Source: Saccharomycopsis fibuligera x Saccharomycopsis cf. fibuligera (lineage: Eukaryota; Ascomycota; Saccharomycetes; Ascoideales; Saccharomycopsidaceae). From it: DNA of 64,000 nucleotides. The stretch is from assembly GCA_001936135.1 (NCBI GenBank), contig CP012809.1:3707501-3771500 (forward strand). Reading direction: 5' to 3'. The notes beneath the pieces were generated by a model. The model saw only the letters and a list, made by a program, of their open reading frames with translations, did not search any database and was not told the origin of the DNA. Position numbers and translations under genes: made by a program. Below are positions 9,758 to 20,210 of the stretch, piece after piece (the stretch's first letter is position 1; every line of letters begins with the position of its first letter).

Positions 9758-10903
9758 CTAGTTAGCAGGTCTAGTTTTGGCAAAAGTAGCTCCGACAATT
9801 AATGGGAACACCAAGGTAGCATCAGCGTAAACTTTAACACTAGGAGCTTCAGCTTTAATCTTACCCCAAGAAACTGCTTCATCTGGTCTAGCACCAGCAT
9901 CACAGCCGTCAAATTCTTGACCAGTATTAATGTAAACAGCAAAATCAGCACCATTTCTCATCAAACAAGCATTAGCAATATGGTGCTTGATCAAACCACC
10001 ACCCAAGATGATCATCCCGGCATGAGAAGCAGCCATGGACATAGAATTGATACGTCTGATATCAGCAACCAAATCAACTCTAAGTTGTTTTGGACTGGCT
10101 TTGAAAGTGTGAAAAAACAACATGTCGCCAATGGAACCATCAGTCAATGAAGGGCAAAACACTGGAATCTTGTTTTTGTGAGCCCAGTATAACACTGAGG
10201 ATTCATCATTAATTTCTTTACCTAATCTGTCAATAAAAGTGGAAGGAGTCCAAACAAAACCGTCAGCATGGAAAGAATTTTCTTTATTTTTGGCGGCAGC
10301 TTCTTCTTGTTCTTCTAACATTTTGTCCAAGATTGGCACAATCCATTCTTCGAATTTGCAGTAGTTATCATTAGGCACCAATAAATTACCAATTCTGTTC
10401 ATACCTTCGGCTCTCAATTTGGCCCCTGGCAAAGCAAAATCGCCCAAGTAGGTTGGAGCTAAGCATTTGATCAAATCTTCTTCGATACCACCAGCACTAG
10501 AAACGAGAGCGCTGACAAACTTGTGCTGAACCAAAAAACGAATGGTTTCCCTTAACCCACTGGAAATTAAATTGGAAGTGTATCCAAGGAAAATTGTGGT
10601 CTTTTGAAAACCTTCATCATCAAACTCACCTTTACGTTCATGCTCCTCCAAGTCATTGATATGCGTGCCTCTCCAAGATCTCATCTTGTTGATAATGTCA
10701 CAGGCTTTACCCAATGCACTACCTTGAAAACCCATGGTTCTCATATTAGCCACGAGCTCAGAAGCGGTGATGTCGTAGGCGCTGTCTTTGGAATAGTCAA
10801 TACCTTTACACTCAACAAAATCATCTGGCACTGGAGCAGACTTGACCAACACTGCGTCAGCGGCCAAGTCAGGAAGCTTTCCTTTGGTTTCTTCTTGAGA
10901 CAT
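9758..10903 (-). CDS. DYS1: Deoxyhypusine synthase
   Basis: 381 residues from the ATG at 10903. It matches the family throughout: [11 protein letters not shown] at the N-terminal part, [21 protein letters not shown], the NAD-binding region [18 protein letters not shown], and the catalytic block [10 protein letters not shown] with the active lysine at about 348. The enzyme moves the aminobutyl group of spermidine onto one lysine of eIF5A, the first step of hypusine formation, in the cytosol as a tetramer. Length equals that of other fungal enzymes. I found no in-frame CTG in the part checked, consistent with a highly expressed gene in a CUG-Ser yeast. PAC and RRPE-type elements lie just upstream. 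Confidence 0.97.
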   Translation of the reverse strand: MSQEETKGKLPDLAADAVLVKSAPVPDDFVECKGIDYSKDSAYDITASELVANMRTMGFQGSALGKACDIINKMRSWRGTHINDLEEHERKGEFDDEGFQKTTIFLGYTSNLISSGLRETIRFLVQHKFVSALVSSAGGIEEDLIKCLAPTYLGDFALPGAKLRAEGMNRIGNLLVPNDNYCKFEEWIVPILDKMLEEQEEAAAKNKENSFHADGFVWTPSTFIDRLGKEINDESSVLYWAHKNKIPVFCPSLTDGSIGDMLFFHTFKASPKQLRVDLVADIRRINSMSMAASHAGMIILGGGLIKHHIANACLMRNGADFAVYINTGQEFDGCDAGARPDEAVSWGKIKAEAPSVKVYADATLVFPLIVGATFAKTRPAN

Positions 10904-10999
10904 TCTGTTTGCCTTTTTGTTTGAGCTTGATTTGGTTTGCTTTTTGAAATAAAGAAGATACTAGTTTATCGATGAATGAGTACAAAAAACAAGATCTGT

Positions 11000-11030
11000 C
11001 GATGAGATGAGCCCACAATTTTTGAAAAAT
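11000..11030 (+). promoter_or_regulatory. PAC-like and RRPE-like elements upstream of DYS1
   Basis: CGATGAGATGAG at 11000-11011 matches the extended PAC element of ribosome-biogenesis promoters except for its first G (T here). TGAAAAATC at 11023-11031 resembles RRPE. They lie about 100-130 bp upstream of the DYS1 ATG and only 11 bp apart, the arrangement known for yeast ribosome-biogenesis genes. Binding by Dot6/Tod6 and Stb3-type factors is inferred. Confidence 0.45.
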
Positions 11031-11044
11031 CAAAATCTTATGCA

Positions 11045-12452
11045 CACACGCAACAATATTAGAAAAAATAAAAAAAAAAAAAAAAAAAAAATTTTCCGCT
11101 TTTCTTTTTCTTAATGCGTGACGTTGAAAGTGAGGACACTCTGAGTTTTGCTAAAGGCACCTGTATAAGGTGGCCTGTTGTGCTTTTGGTACATTTTGAC
11201 ATGTCACTACTGCTGGAGGTTGCCAGTATTCTATGCCATCGCGTTATAATTAATGGAAAGAAACTATTAGTCCATCTCCACAGACAACGGACCATCCAAG
11301 AGTGCTTATAAGGAGAATTCATATAATAGGTAAGGCCTTGTAGGCGTGCTTTCAGTAAGCTTCAAAACACCTTTTACTTTTGCCTTTCTTTATATTAATA
11401 TTGTGGCTACTCTATGACTGAAAATTTCTGACAACCTGTATCTTTATAAGCTGAAATAGATAAAACCGGCAACCCCGAGGTAGTATCCTTGTAAATTTGG
11501 CCCATTTGAATAGATTGAGTTAAGCCAATATTGTTGTTAACCGTTGATAGAAGTTTTGTTACTGAGGAGAGCCATACCGTGGAAAACCATCACGCATGGT
11601 AGAGATTTGAAACGCTTTCTGGCAGCCGTGAAATTAACAGAAAAAACTATTAATAATTATCATAACTCAGAACAAGGCAGTCGTTCGGCCATCGCTGCTC
11701 TAATTGGTTCAAGTAAAGTACAGCACACCCACATTAGACCTTTCTATGTTGTGTAGATAATGCGCGGCAACAGCATGCTGTGCCAGATATATCTATAGCA
11801 TCGCCATTAGCACATGAGATGGTGTCTTGATCGCTTTTAATGACAGGCTGCCATTGGAACTTGAGCCACTGTAGATCTATGGATCCAGATAGGCTCAATT
11901 CGGTATAAATATCGGCCTATTCTAGCCGGGCCTCGACTGTCCGCCGACTTCAATGAATATAAACTACATAATTCTTTTCCATCTGACAGCGTGTAACATT
12001 ATTTACTCTGCAGCTAGTAGTCTTGAGGCTCTGTAATATACAATGTGCCATTCAAAACAGTGTAAGCGCTGTGTAATAAAAATCGACTACTATGTGGCAA
12101 GAGAGTATACGAGCGCTCCACCACCATCATTCACGTGCGTTGATGCAAAACGTTTTACTCGGCCGTTTTGCGGCATCGCAGTTCCGCTGCGATGAGCTGC
12201 AGTACTTTTTTTCTATTTTTCACCTTTTTACTTTTTTTTTTACTTTTTTTTTTCTCCAGCTTTGATTTCTAAGCCCTTGAGAGTGGAAATCATTCCGTGA
12301 ACGAGAGCACATATATATAAAGTCCTATTCCCCAGTTACTCGAGTCCAGCATTCATCATCAATTGGCTTCCTATACTGTCTTATTGGCTTTATCTCCACA
12401 CTGATCCATCTCCACATTTCGCAAAGACAATAAATAGCAACAATAAGTAACA
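11045..12452. other. 1.4-kb divergent intergenic region between DYS1 and MXR1
   Basis: Contains an A run near 11070-11090, short meaningless open frames, T-rich stretches at 12206-12254 and a TATA-like ATATATATAAA at 12310-12320 about 135 bp before MXR1. A compact group of elements lies at 12132-12196 (listed separately). I see no protein or RNA gene. Confidence 0.65.
12132..12196. repeat. CACGTG box and two back-to-back inverted repeats upstream of MXR1
   Basis: CACGTG is at 12132-12137. GCAAAACG (12145-12152) is repeated inverted as CGTTTTGC (12164-12171) with an 11-base spacer. CATCGCAG (12174-12181) is repeated inverted as CTGCGATG (12187-12194) with a 5-base spacer. The right arm of the second repeat overlaps GCGATGAG (12189-12196), an exact PAC core. 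The group lies about 255-320 bp before MXR1. The symmetry suggests dimeric binding sites or hairpins; the function is unknown. Confidence 0.5.
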
Positions 12453-13016
12453 ATGTCTGTTCCAAAGATATCCCCAACTCTTAAGCGTCTCGAAGGCAAC
12501 CAGATCCTTACTGTCGCCGCTGGCTGCTTCTGGGGTGTAGAACACATCTTTCGCAAGAATTTTATCGACAAAGGAATTGTTGACATCAAAGTTGGTTATG
12601 CGAACGGCGATGCTGAACATTATAAACAACCAGACTACAAAACTGTTTGCACTGGGGCTACCAATTACGCAGAAACAATTCAAGTTGCATTTGACCCAAC
12701 TAAAGTCTCTTACAGTGACTTGATCAAATTTTTCTTCAGAATCCATGACCCAACCACAGAAAATTCACAAGGCCCAGATCAAGGGACCCAATATCGTTCA
12801 GCAATTTTTGCCATTGATGAAGAACAATTGAAAGTAGCAAATCAAGAATTGCAAGAAGCTCAGAAAGTGTGGTATCCTAAACATAAAGTAGTGACAAGAA
12901 TAGAGTACTTGCAGAGCTTCTGGGATGCTGAAGACTACCACCAAAAATACTTGATCAAGAATCCTACTGGATACGAATGCCCTAGTCATTTCTTTAGAAC
13001 TAAACCAAAGGAGTGA
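12453..13016 (+). CDS. MXR1: Peptide methionine sulfoxide reductase A
   Basis: 187 residues from the ATG at 12453 (context ACAATG). The catalytic motif GCFWG is at 24-28 with the reactive Cys at 25. The family blocks GYANGDAEHYKQPDYKTVC, GATNYAETIQVAFDPT and GTQYRSAIF follow, and AEDYHQKYL lies near the end. It reduces methionine-S-sulfoxide in proteins, using thioredoxin, and protects against oxidative damage. Length and order are normal for the family. The promoter is unusually ornate (CACGTG plus two inverted repeats). No presequence is evident, so the product is probably cytosolic. Confidence 0.96.
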   Translation: MSVPKISPTLKRLEGNQILTVAAGCFWGVEHIFRKNFIDKGIVDIKVGYANGDAEHYKQPDYKTVCTGATNYAETIQVAFDPTKVSYSDLIKFFFRIHDPTTENSQGPDQGTQYRSAIFAIDEEQLKVANQELQEAQKVWYPKHKVVTRIEYLQSFWDAEDYHQKYLIKNPTGYECPSHFFRTKPKE

Positions 13017-13518
13017 TTTTTAGGAACCGAGTGTTAAGTTGTTTTGTTTGTTGATGTCTTAGTAGGCGGTGGTTGTTTTTCTGTTCTGATTCTATACTAG
13101 TATTTATATATTCAGGTTTTACATTTAATATCTTATTTTTAATATGATTCTGATTCACATTGTTAAAAGACCCTAGTCAAACTTGTTGTACTATTCATTT
13201 TCCTCTCTATTTAGGCAGTATTTTCACAGCAATCAAGGAGACCGACAAACTCCATTCTTTAAAGTTTAGACAACTGTTGCCCCATTGCTACAAACCGGAA
13301 TCATCTACATGTTGCCTATTACAGGTAATTGACAATTGTTTTAAAAATTGTAAAAACGCTTAAGATTAAAAAATCTAGTTGTGGAATACATTTAGTATAC
13401 TATGTGAAGTGGTGAAAAATTACAAAAAGAAGCAAACCTCAAAGCGGGCTGGTTGGCAGTTTTTTGTCGCTGGATTGCTGGCATGCAGCACCCATGTGAA
13501 CTTAGAAAGGGGAAGAGG

Positions 13519-13586
<68 letters not shown>

Positions 13587-13644
13587 GGACAGAAAGAAAA
13601 ACATTAAAGAATAAAACATAAAACAAGAGCGTCAATCATGGAAA
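13017..13644. other. Convergent intergenic region with A37-(TAA)n microsatellite
   Basis: This 628-bp region separates the MXR1 and acetate-transporter stops. Its main feature is a 37-base A run at 13521-13557 that passes directly into about ten TAA repeats (to about 13586), some 60 bp beyond the transporter stop. It makes spurious Lys/Asn or Phe/Tyr open frames on both strands. I see no gene. Confidence 0.75.
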
Positions 13645-14469
13645 TTAAACCTTTGGAGCATGTGGCATTGGCAATGGCTGAGCATGGAAGTATGAATTTT
13701 GCGGACTAGCCACCCCTGCCCACATCAAGTACAATCCATTGAATGAAGCAAGCAAGCCAATAACACCACCGCCCTTAGTGACACCAACTTTACCAGTAAA
13801 ACTACCAATGGCTAACAACATAATCCAAGTCCAGAGGAAAAAGAAAAGGGTAAAAAATGGCCAAGTTGCCTTGAATGTGCAGAGCCACATTGCAAATGCA
13901 AAGAAAACCCACCATGTTAGGAAAAATCCTACAGCGTTATTGAATTCGGCTTCGTCAGTGTATGAGGTGCTAATACCAAAATTTGCCCAAATGACGGTAC
14001 CATAACTGGCCCAAAAGCCACCGAAGCTGCCAAGCACCGTACCAGCAAATGTAGCGTCAGTGCAAAAACACAAAATTCCAGAAATTAATTCAATTAAACC
14101 ACCGAAAAATAAACAACCGCCGACAAGAATGCTAGGATTGGTAACGCCACGAGCTTGTACCTGGGTCAAAGATACAACAAAAGCGCAGAAGGAAAAAGCA
14201 GCTAACCCCAAGGAGGCCGGATTACCTAAACGACGGGGCGGTAAGGCATGAATTCCTGGGTTTAACTCACCTCCAAAAGCATTGACTAGTTCTGATTTGC
14301 GAAATGAATAAGGACCTAAATAGACAATGTTCCCGTCGCTGCTGGTAAGTATACGATGTAAATTGTCTGGGTTTTGGACACTGTTAACACCGTTTGAGTC
14401 AGCATGGTTTGACCCCTGACTTTTTTCCAAGTCTGGAGTTAGCTGTCTGAGTTCTTCACTAGAGCTCAT
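13645..14469 (-). CDS. Acetate/ammonium transporter of the Ato/Gpr1/SatP family
   Basis: 274 residues from the ATG at 14469. After about 85 polar residues comes the family signature NPASLGL (canonical NPAPLGL, with P to S) and six membrane helices: LAAFSFCAFVVSL, ILVGGCLFFGGLIELISG, TVLGSFGGFWASYGTVIW, GFFLTWWVFFAFAMWLC, FFTLFFFLWTWIMLLAIG and GVIGLLASFNGLYLMWAG. In yeasts these plasma-membrane proteins (Ady2/Ato1-3, Gpr1) take up acetate and other short acids, are repressed by glucose, and function as oligomers. The CUG-Ser yeasts often have several copies, so a one-to-one match is not possible. The Ala/Pro-to-Ser change in the NPAPLGL motif is notable since this motif lines the substrate path. 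Confidence 0.93.
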   Translation of the reverse strand: MSSSEELRQLTPDLEKSQGSNHADSNGVNSVQNPDNLHRILTSSDGNIVYLGPYSFRKSELVNAFGGELNPGIHALPPRRLGNPASLGLAAFSFCAFVVSLTQVQARGVTNPSILVGGCLFFGGLIELISGILCFCTDATFAGTVLGSFGGFWASYGTVIWANFGISTSYTDEAEFNNAVGFFLTWWVFFAFAMWLCTFKATWPFFTLFFFLWTWIMLLAIGSFTGKVGVTKGGGVIGLLASFNGLYLMWAGVASPQNSYFHAQPLPMPHAPKV

Positions 14470-16723
14470 GTTGAAAAGGGTTGATATATAGTGATAAACT
14501 GTAAGCTTCTGTCACCGGTGATATTTTCAACTGCTAATGGTAGAATGTGTTAGATAATCTTTTGAATAAAAAGAAGAAGAAGAAAAAGACAACAAAGGCT
14601 ATTTCAAATAAAAAAAAAAAACAAGTCCTTTCTTTCCTTCACTTTGAAAAAGCCAACTGTTTGCCATCAGCAGAAAAAAAAAAAAAGGGCAGCCATGACC
14701 TGCTATATATACAGTCACCCCCCAGGAGGGCATGTTCGTAGCCGGCATAGTGTAGGCAGCACAACCAAACTGAACAATAGCGAAAGAGTACCCCAAATTA
14801 CCCCAGCTGAGAAGCAGCTACCATCACCACGGGTCCAATGGCAGCGGGGCAAGTAGCAGCAGCAGCAGCCAATCACGCAGCAAGCACGACAAGTTCAACA
14901 CCGGCCACCAGCATTGTTCAGCATTTGGGTTGGCTCAGTGGACGCCCACTGGACCGACGGTTATTATTGATGATTTATGTTCTAACACCGTTGCAGTGGG
15001 TCCCACCATATATGCAGTGGCACACGCAGTGACGGCAGACAAGGGGAGCACACATACCCCACACTTCATGCAGCCCCACACTATATACTTCATCACATAC
15101 GCCATATAGCAATATAGCAGCTGCCGGTGATATAGACACTATGAGAAACAGCAACTTCATTGTGCTACATGATAGCACTACAGCCAAGAATACTCAACCG
15201 CCAGCTGGCAGGCACCGCTGTAAGAAGCAAAACATTTCGCAGCCATTGCTGAAGCAAATTGAAGACCACCAGGCGCCCAACCCCAACATGACGATGGCTC
15301 CTGGAAAGTGCAATGAATGAAGCTGGGAAACATAATCATCAAAACTTTTATTATCCTTTGCAGATATTTGCTGTTTTTTTTTTGTTTTTTGTTTTTTGTT
15401 TTTTTTTACCGTTTGTCCAGGCTGCCGTCCCCTCCTGGTTCCTCCTGGTCCCACTTTTGAATGCATTTCCCACTCTCCAGCATCCCACTTGAGGATATCC
15501 GGAACTGTAAAACTCAACAAAACAATTGTAACAATAGAACTATATGCGCTAAAGGGACATTATAACGGAATAGTCCAATGATATGGCAAAATGTGAATTA
15601 CCAGACTGAAAAATAGTTTTTCGCCAGATCAGCACGCCAGCATTCAAGCTACTAAACTGTTCCGCACAAGCTTCTGAGAATATACTCAACATCACACGCA
15701 TCATCAGGTCCCTTCGGACTCCATGACAAAACACACCCTCTCTCTAACAATCAGCCCGCAATTAATTCAGGCTGTCCAAACGCAGTAAAAATTTCACAGT
15801 GTTTCAGTTCTTTCAATTATAAATTACAAGCTTTTGTGTATATAAATGTACACGGCCATAAATTGCACAGCATTCAAAACAGATCAAAGATAAAACGTTT
15901 TATATCAATAGTTGTACGCGGGCCGCTGTAAATCGTATACACTGAACACGGGAATACAAAAGCAGGGATATCATCACGGATTTGTGTTTGTATTGTGTAT
16001 GTTATCATAATGCTTTGAAAGGAGGTTTGGTTTTCTTTCTTGCTAGGGTAGTTGATTGCAATTAAGCAACATTATGACAGCAATGGCTACTACTACTACT
16101 GCAAACCTACCTTCAGATCGATGATGGTTCTCCACCATCAGTCATTCTTCCTTTAAGCGTTTAGCAAGCGCCGCCAATTTAATACGCAGAATTTTTATTC
16201 AATAAGTATAATTCGAATCATGAACTGTATAAAGCACCATGGAGTATACAAAGTATTAGCCCCAGCTGGTTGTGTGCCCTGTTACATTAACTTTTACCCT
16301 GTCCTTCATCCTCCTGTTGCCGCCTCTTCTGCTCTACTAGCGATGAGCAGCAGTACAGCTGCGTCTACAGGCAGTATCGTATTTCTACACTGAGACAGCG
16401 AGTGGCCAAACACCGTTTAAATAAATCTGCAGTTCTTTTTTCGTTATCTTCAAACACAAAATACCACCTGTTTTGGTTCTAAACATATATATTGTTTTTA
16501 TTTCTTTTTATTTACTTCTGTATTGCAGCCTGTCTCATCCTTTGCCATTGGTCGCTCATCTTGCTATCTAATCCATCCATTCCCATCATATCTCAAATCC
16601 ATATAGCTATCAATGGATATTTACATCAGTTAATCATCAATTAATATCACAGATTATAGCGGAGAAATAAATATACATATATATCAAACTGATCTTATCT
16701 TTATATTATCCTAAATTGCAGAC
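14470..16723. other. 2.25-kb divergent intergenic region, acetate transporter / NYV1
   Basis: No protein or RNA gene is recognisable. The half near the transporter is unusually GC-rich for the window, with runs of C (CACCCCCCAGGAGGG near 14716, CCCCTCCTGG near 15429), two CCAAT boxes (14835 and 14869) and CAG repeats at 14860-14868. C-rich Mig1-type and CCAAT sites would fit a glucose-repressed acetate transporter, but this is inference. A TATAAATGTACA segment lies near 15840 and a T-rich leader precedes NYV1. Confidence 0.55.
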
Positions 16724-17944
16724 ATGCTTGGTAAATCAAATAAAGCTAAACAGTCACCTATAGGCAAACTGCCCTTGCTGCCTCTGGCCCATACTCATTC
16801 TCAGGGCCCAGGGCCCAGCATCCACAATGACCCCAAGGACGAGATTCATAAACATTTGGTCTACACAACTTTAACATACAATTCATTCACATTATACACC
16901 CATGAGAATCCAGTTTTGCTTGAGCATTTGCTAGACGGTAGCGGCGGCAGTGGCAGTAGCAGCGCTGGTGGGAGCGCCAGTGGTAATGCTCGTCGTATTA
17001 GCTGCGTTGAAATTATCAACTCCCAATTGAGCCTCATTAATAGCCCAGACGCTTTTACTATTGGTATTATTCCTGTGGCTTCCATCACCAATTTATCCAG
17101 TAGTACTCGTACCGCAGTGCAGAATAACAGCCTTACTTTGTACTATATCAAATACCGCTATAACAACTCGGACGATTTAATTACCATTGTCACAATATGC
17201 TCATCAAGGTTGAAAAAAGAAATTCCGTTATCTATTTTAGATAAGATTCTTGCCAGTTATAAAGGTTTTAGAAGTAAAAAAGATGAGCAGCTGAGGCTTG
17301 CTGACGGTGGTAGTGGGCAAAATTATGGATCAATATCTGGTGCAGGGAAGCGGCCGGTAAATAACAATACAAACAATACCACTAACAATATTTTTAATGA
17401 TGTCGAATTCAAGCCCGAATTTGCTAATATCATTATCCAGGAAGAGAAAAAAATCAGCTCATTGCCCAGCAGGGCGGTTCTTACTTCAATGCCATCATCC
17501 GCCTCTGCTGCTTCACCAGATAATAACTACTACTTGACCAGCGAAGACTACGCTAACAATAATTCCGATTTAGCTAATTTAAACATTGAATTTGTCACTT
17601 CAGAGCTTAACGATTTGAAAAAAATTATGAATGACAATGTTGATCGTATTATGGAACGTAATGAGCGCATTGGTCTTTTGGTGAACAAAACTGATAAGAT
17701 TAATTCGAATTCAAATGCTTTCAAGCGCCGCACTTTGCTGCTTAAGCGGAAATTGTGGTGGAATAATATCAAATTCAAAGCAATTTTAGCTTTTATAGTT
17801 ACATTTGTTGGGTACTTGGTCATTGGTGAATTGGGTTGTGGATTGCCGTTTTATGGTCGCTGTTTCTATCACGGTGGTAGTGAAAATGGTGGTGACAAAA
17901 CCGGTAGTACAGCTCTCGAATTTAGAACTAATATTCTAGATTAA
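16724..17944 (+). CDS. NYV1: R-SNARE of the longin/VAMP7 type, vacuolar Nyv1-like
   Basis: 406 residues from the ATG at 16724. Residues ~45-190 form a longin-like domain interrupted by Gly/Ser- and Asn-rich inserts. A low-complexity linker follows, then a SNARE helix (about 290-345) with the zero-layer arginine at 312 in the context NVDRIMERNERI. The block FKRRTL..LKRKLWWNNIKFK precedes a single membrane helix at about 350-370 and a short lumenal Gly-rich end. This is the layout of Nyv1, which drives homotypic vacuole fusion with Vam3, Vti1 and Vam7. At 406 residues it is longer than S. cerevisiae Nyv1 (about 250) because of the inserts. Ykt6 is excluded since a membrane helix replaces the CAAX box. 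CTG codons cluster in the N-terminal low-complexity part. Confidence 0.85.
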   Translation: MLGKSNKAKQSPIGKLPLLPLAHTHSQGPGPSIHNDPKDEIHKHLVYTTLTYNSFTLYTHENPVLLEHLLDGSGGSGSSSAGGSASGNARRISCVEIINSQLSLINSPDAFTIGIIPVASITNLSSSTRTAVQNNSLTLYYIKYRYNNSDDLITIVTICSSRLKKEIPLSILDKILASYKGFRSKKDEQLRLADGGSGQNYGSISGAGKRPVNNNTNNTTNNIFNDVEFKPEFANIIIQEEKKISSLPSRAVLTSMPSSASAASPDNNYYLTSEDYANNNSDLANLNIEFVTSELNDLKKIMNDNVDRIMERNERIGLLVNKTDKINSNSNAFKRRTLLLKRKLWWNNIKFKAILAFIVTFVGYLVIGELGCGLPFYGRCFYHGGSENGGDKTGSTALEFRTNILD

Positions 17945-18574
17945 AATGTTTCAAATGACTAAATCAGTCAACCTTTGATTTTTAATTTTATTGAGCAATT
18001 AATTATTTATTCTCCATTTTGGTAATTGTTCGCTATTGTTTGCCTATCATGCTAAGCATTTATCGCAACATACACTGCTCCCATACAATTCTAACCAATC
18101 ATATCCGAACACATCAAAATATAGTAAAACACAGCAAAGCACAATAATATAAAAGGTCTACAAAATACATCAAGGTATAACATAAATTCATAAAACACAA
18201 TAAAACAGATGACATAATGCATCCATCTTCTTGCCACGGAGCAATTTATTAATTTCTCAATAGGTTTTTAGTATCTCCTGTCTAATCTAATATTAATTAT
18301 ACATGCTCTCGAGCGTATATATATATTTATTAATATATACATTTATCCTAAATTTTTGGTTCTCTGACTGTTCTTCTGCGTTGAAAGTTGTGTATCTCAA
18401 TCGCCCATAGATTCACACTAAGACTGTTGACACTTTATCTGCTATACATACTCGCACAGAAATCATGTATGTCTATTATATCTACAATATCAATAAGAAT
18501 GTATGCAATTAATCAAAAACCTGAATAAGCCTGTGCAAAGGTGGAAAGTTTTCCCTGACCTAAATGTAAACTAA
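17945..18574. other. Intergenic region between convergent genes
   Basis: 630 bp of A/T-rich sequence between the stops of NYV1 and DPB4, with a TA-rich stretch (18318-18350). I see nothing gene-like. Confidence 0.7.
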
Positions 18575-19315
18575 CTAATCAGATCGCTCGTCACCAGAGC
18601 TTCCCGCTTTGCCATCCTCCTCATCTTCGTCTTCATCGTCGTCGTCTCCTTTACCATTAATATCTTCCTTTGGCTCTTCTCCTTCTAGCTCCTTCTGTTC
18701 CTTTTCCAATGATGTGAGATTTCTGTTTCCAGAATTACTAATAGTGCCATCTTCTTCATCGCCTGTTTCCACTCCGTCGTCTTCATCATCATCATCATCA
18801 TCATTATCATCATCATCATCATCTCCCGCCTGCTCCTCCTCTTCCTCATCATCTCTTTCTGCCATCTCCACATCTTCATTTTCCTTCTTTTCCTTATTTT
18901 CATCAGCCGCTTCGGCGTCAACGTTTTCCGCTTTTCTTTTCAACCGACTAGCTTTCTTTTCTTCTTGCAACTTTGTGAACTCATCAAGCTCTTTCCTCAA
19001 AGGCTCAATAAACTCCTCCAATCCAACGTTATAGAAAGCTTCCATCACATCTTGCGCCGTCACCGTGCTGCGCTCTTTAGCGGTAGTCACGTTCCGAGCA
19101 TATTCCATAATGTAATTCACATACACAGTAGCACTACGCTGCATGGCCGCGGCGCTATCTTTGGAAATCAAAGTACCCTCAGGGAGCACTTCTTTAGCTA
19201 ATTTGAGTACCGTCAGCTTAGGGAAAAGGATCTCATCAATCAGCTTGATTTCAGTGGCACGATTTGGTTGCGGATAGCTTCCATCAGGGTTTTTTCTCCA
19301 GCCTTTTGGTGGCAT
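18575..19315 (-). CDS. DPB4: Histone-fold protein Dpb4 (DNA polymerase epsilon / chromatin remodeller subunit)
   Basis: 246 residues from the ATG at 19315. Residues about 20-115 are a histone fold of the POLE3/CHRAC17 type: PNRATEIKLIDEILFPKLTV, then SKDSAAAMQRSATVYVNYI and TVTAQDVMEAFYNVGLEEFI. In S. cerevisiae Dpb4 pairs with Dpb3 in DNA polymerase epsilon and with Dls1 in the ISW2 remodeller, and helps pass parental H3-H4 to the leading strand. The C-terminal half (about 135-246) is an extreme acidic tail with long Asp and Glu runs coded by GAT/GAA repeats; this tail is common in fungal Dpb4 and may bind histones. It faces NYV1 and is followed upstream by a tRNA gene. Confidence 0.9.
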   Translation of the reverse strand: MPPKGWRKNPDGSYPQPNRATEIKLIDEILFPKLTVLKLAKEVLPEGTLISKDSAAAMQRSATVYVNYIMEYARNVTTAKERSTVTAQDVMEAFYNVGLEEFIEPLRKELDEFTKLQEEKKASRLKRKAENVDAEAADENKEKKENEDVEMAERDDEEEEEQAGDDDDDDNDDDDDDEDDGVETGDEEDGTISNSGNRNLTSLEKEQKELEGEEPKEDINGKGDDDDEDEDEEDGKAGSSGDERSD

Positions 19316-19737
19316 TGTGATGTATATGTTATATTTAATTGTTTGTTTAGCTTGTGAGTTGTTTGATCAATAGCAATTGTTGTTGCTATAATGTCAATAA
19401 AGGATGTCGTAATTGATGATAAATGGTAGGTTGATGCTATTGGCTATTATCTCTTGCAAAATTAGATAAAAACGGTAACAGATGATATAGCCACAAGTTC
19501 TAATAAAATGAAAAAGTGTACAATATGTGGTTGAAAGTGGTTGAAAGTGGATGCAAGTTGATAAAGATGCCAGAATGTACGAGACATGATTTACGATATT
19601 CAACTTCAGTTTTTTAAAATTCTACTTTTTTTGTACGCCCGACGCGACTTGTTTTTAATTTTTCGCGCTCATAACTTGAAACTTAAAAGGCATACTATAC
19701 ATACAGTAGTATACTTTAGCTTTAGCTCAATTTAAGA

Positions 19738-19795
19738 GTGAATTTAAAAAAAAAGTGAATTTAAAAAAAAAGTGAATTGAAAAAAAAAAAAAAAC
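19738..19795 (+). repeat. Three tandem copies of a 17-19 bp A-rich unit
   Basis: The unit GTGAATTTAAAAAAAAA occurs three times in a row, the last with TTG for TTT and a longer A run (14). It lies about 105 bp beyond the 3' end of the tRNA-Ser gene, between it and the DPB4 promoter. Probably slippage; no function is known. Confidence 0.7.
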
Positions 19796-19900
19796 CTCAA
19801 AAGCCGGAATTCAACTGCCTTCTATATATACAAAACTCTTAATGATTAATAACAAGATACCTTGAAGGTAAAAAAAAAAATGCAAAAAGTACAAAAAATA

Positions 19901-20001
19901 CGTTACAGACAGGATTCGAACCTGCGCACGGAAACCGCAATGCCTATCAGCTCGGTTGTAACCATAGCAGGGCATCGCCTTAACCACTCGGCCACTGTAA
20001 C
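19901..20001 (-). tRNA. tRNA-Ser(GCU) with a 19-nt intron
   Basis: On the minus strand a full type II tRNA folds: acceptor stem GTTACAG (20001-19995) pairs with CTGTAAC, the D arm is GCC-GAGTGGTTAA-GGC, and the anticodon stem ATGCC/GGCAT encloses a loop whose 5' part is CTGCTA (anticodon GCT). The long variable arm GCGG-TTT-CCGT marks it as tRNA-Ser, and the T arm is GCAGG-TTCGAAT-CCTGT. An intron of 19 bases (19964-19946) lies one base after the anticodon, the usual place. The mature tRNA is 82 nt with discriminator G. It reads AGC and AGU serine codons and is not the CAG-anticodon tRNA that makes CUG mean Ser. A/B boxes are internal. Confidence 0.95.
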
Positions 20002-20210
20002 ATATAGTTTTTTGCAAGAGAAGGGTAGCTTTATCAAACTATAAAAATTTCGTAGGCCTGGATCCGGAGTTGAGAAATTCAAATGGTCTTATTTACTACA
20101 TCACCACGGTAATGAATTAGATAGCACATCAGTGTTATATTAGTGAGTGGAAGATGGTACTGAAGTGAGACCCCTTTCTTTTATCTGTCGACAGCAAAGC
20201 AATGACCCTC

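Noticed and set aside
13379-13635. Open frames on both strands rich in Lys/Asn or Phe/Tyr
   Set aside because: They are read from the A37-(TAA)n microsatellite and have no protein character outside it.
18609-19034. Plus-strand Ser-rich frame of 141 codons
   Set aside because: Antisense of the Asp/Glu-rich tail of DPB4.
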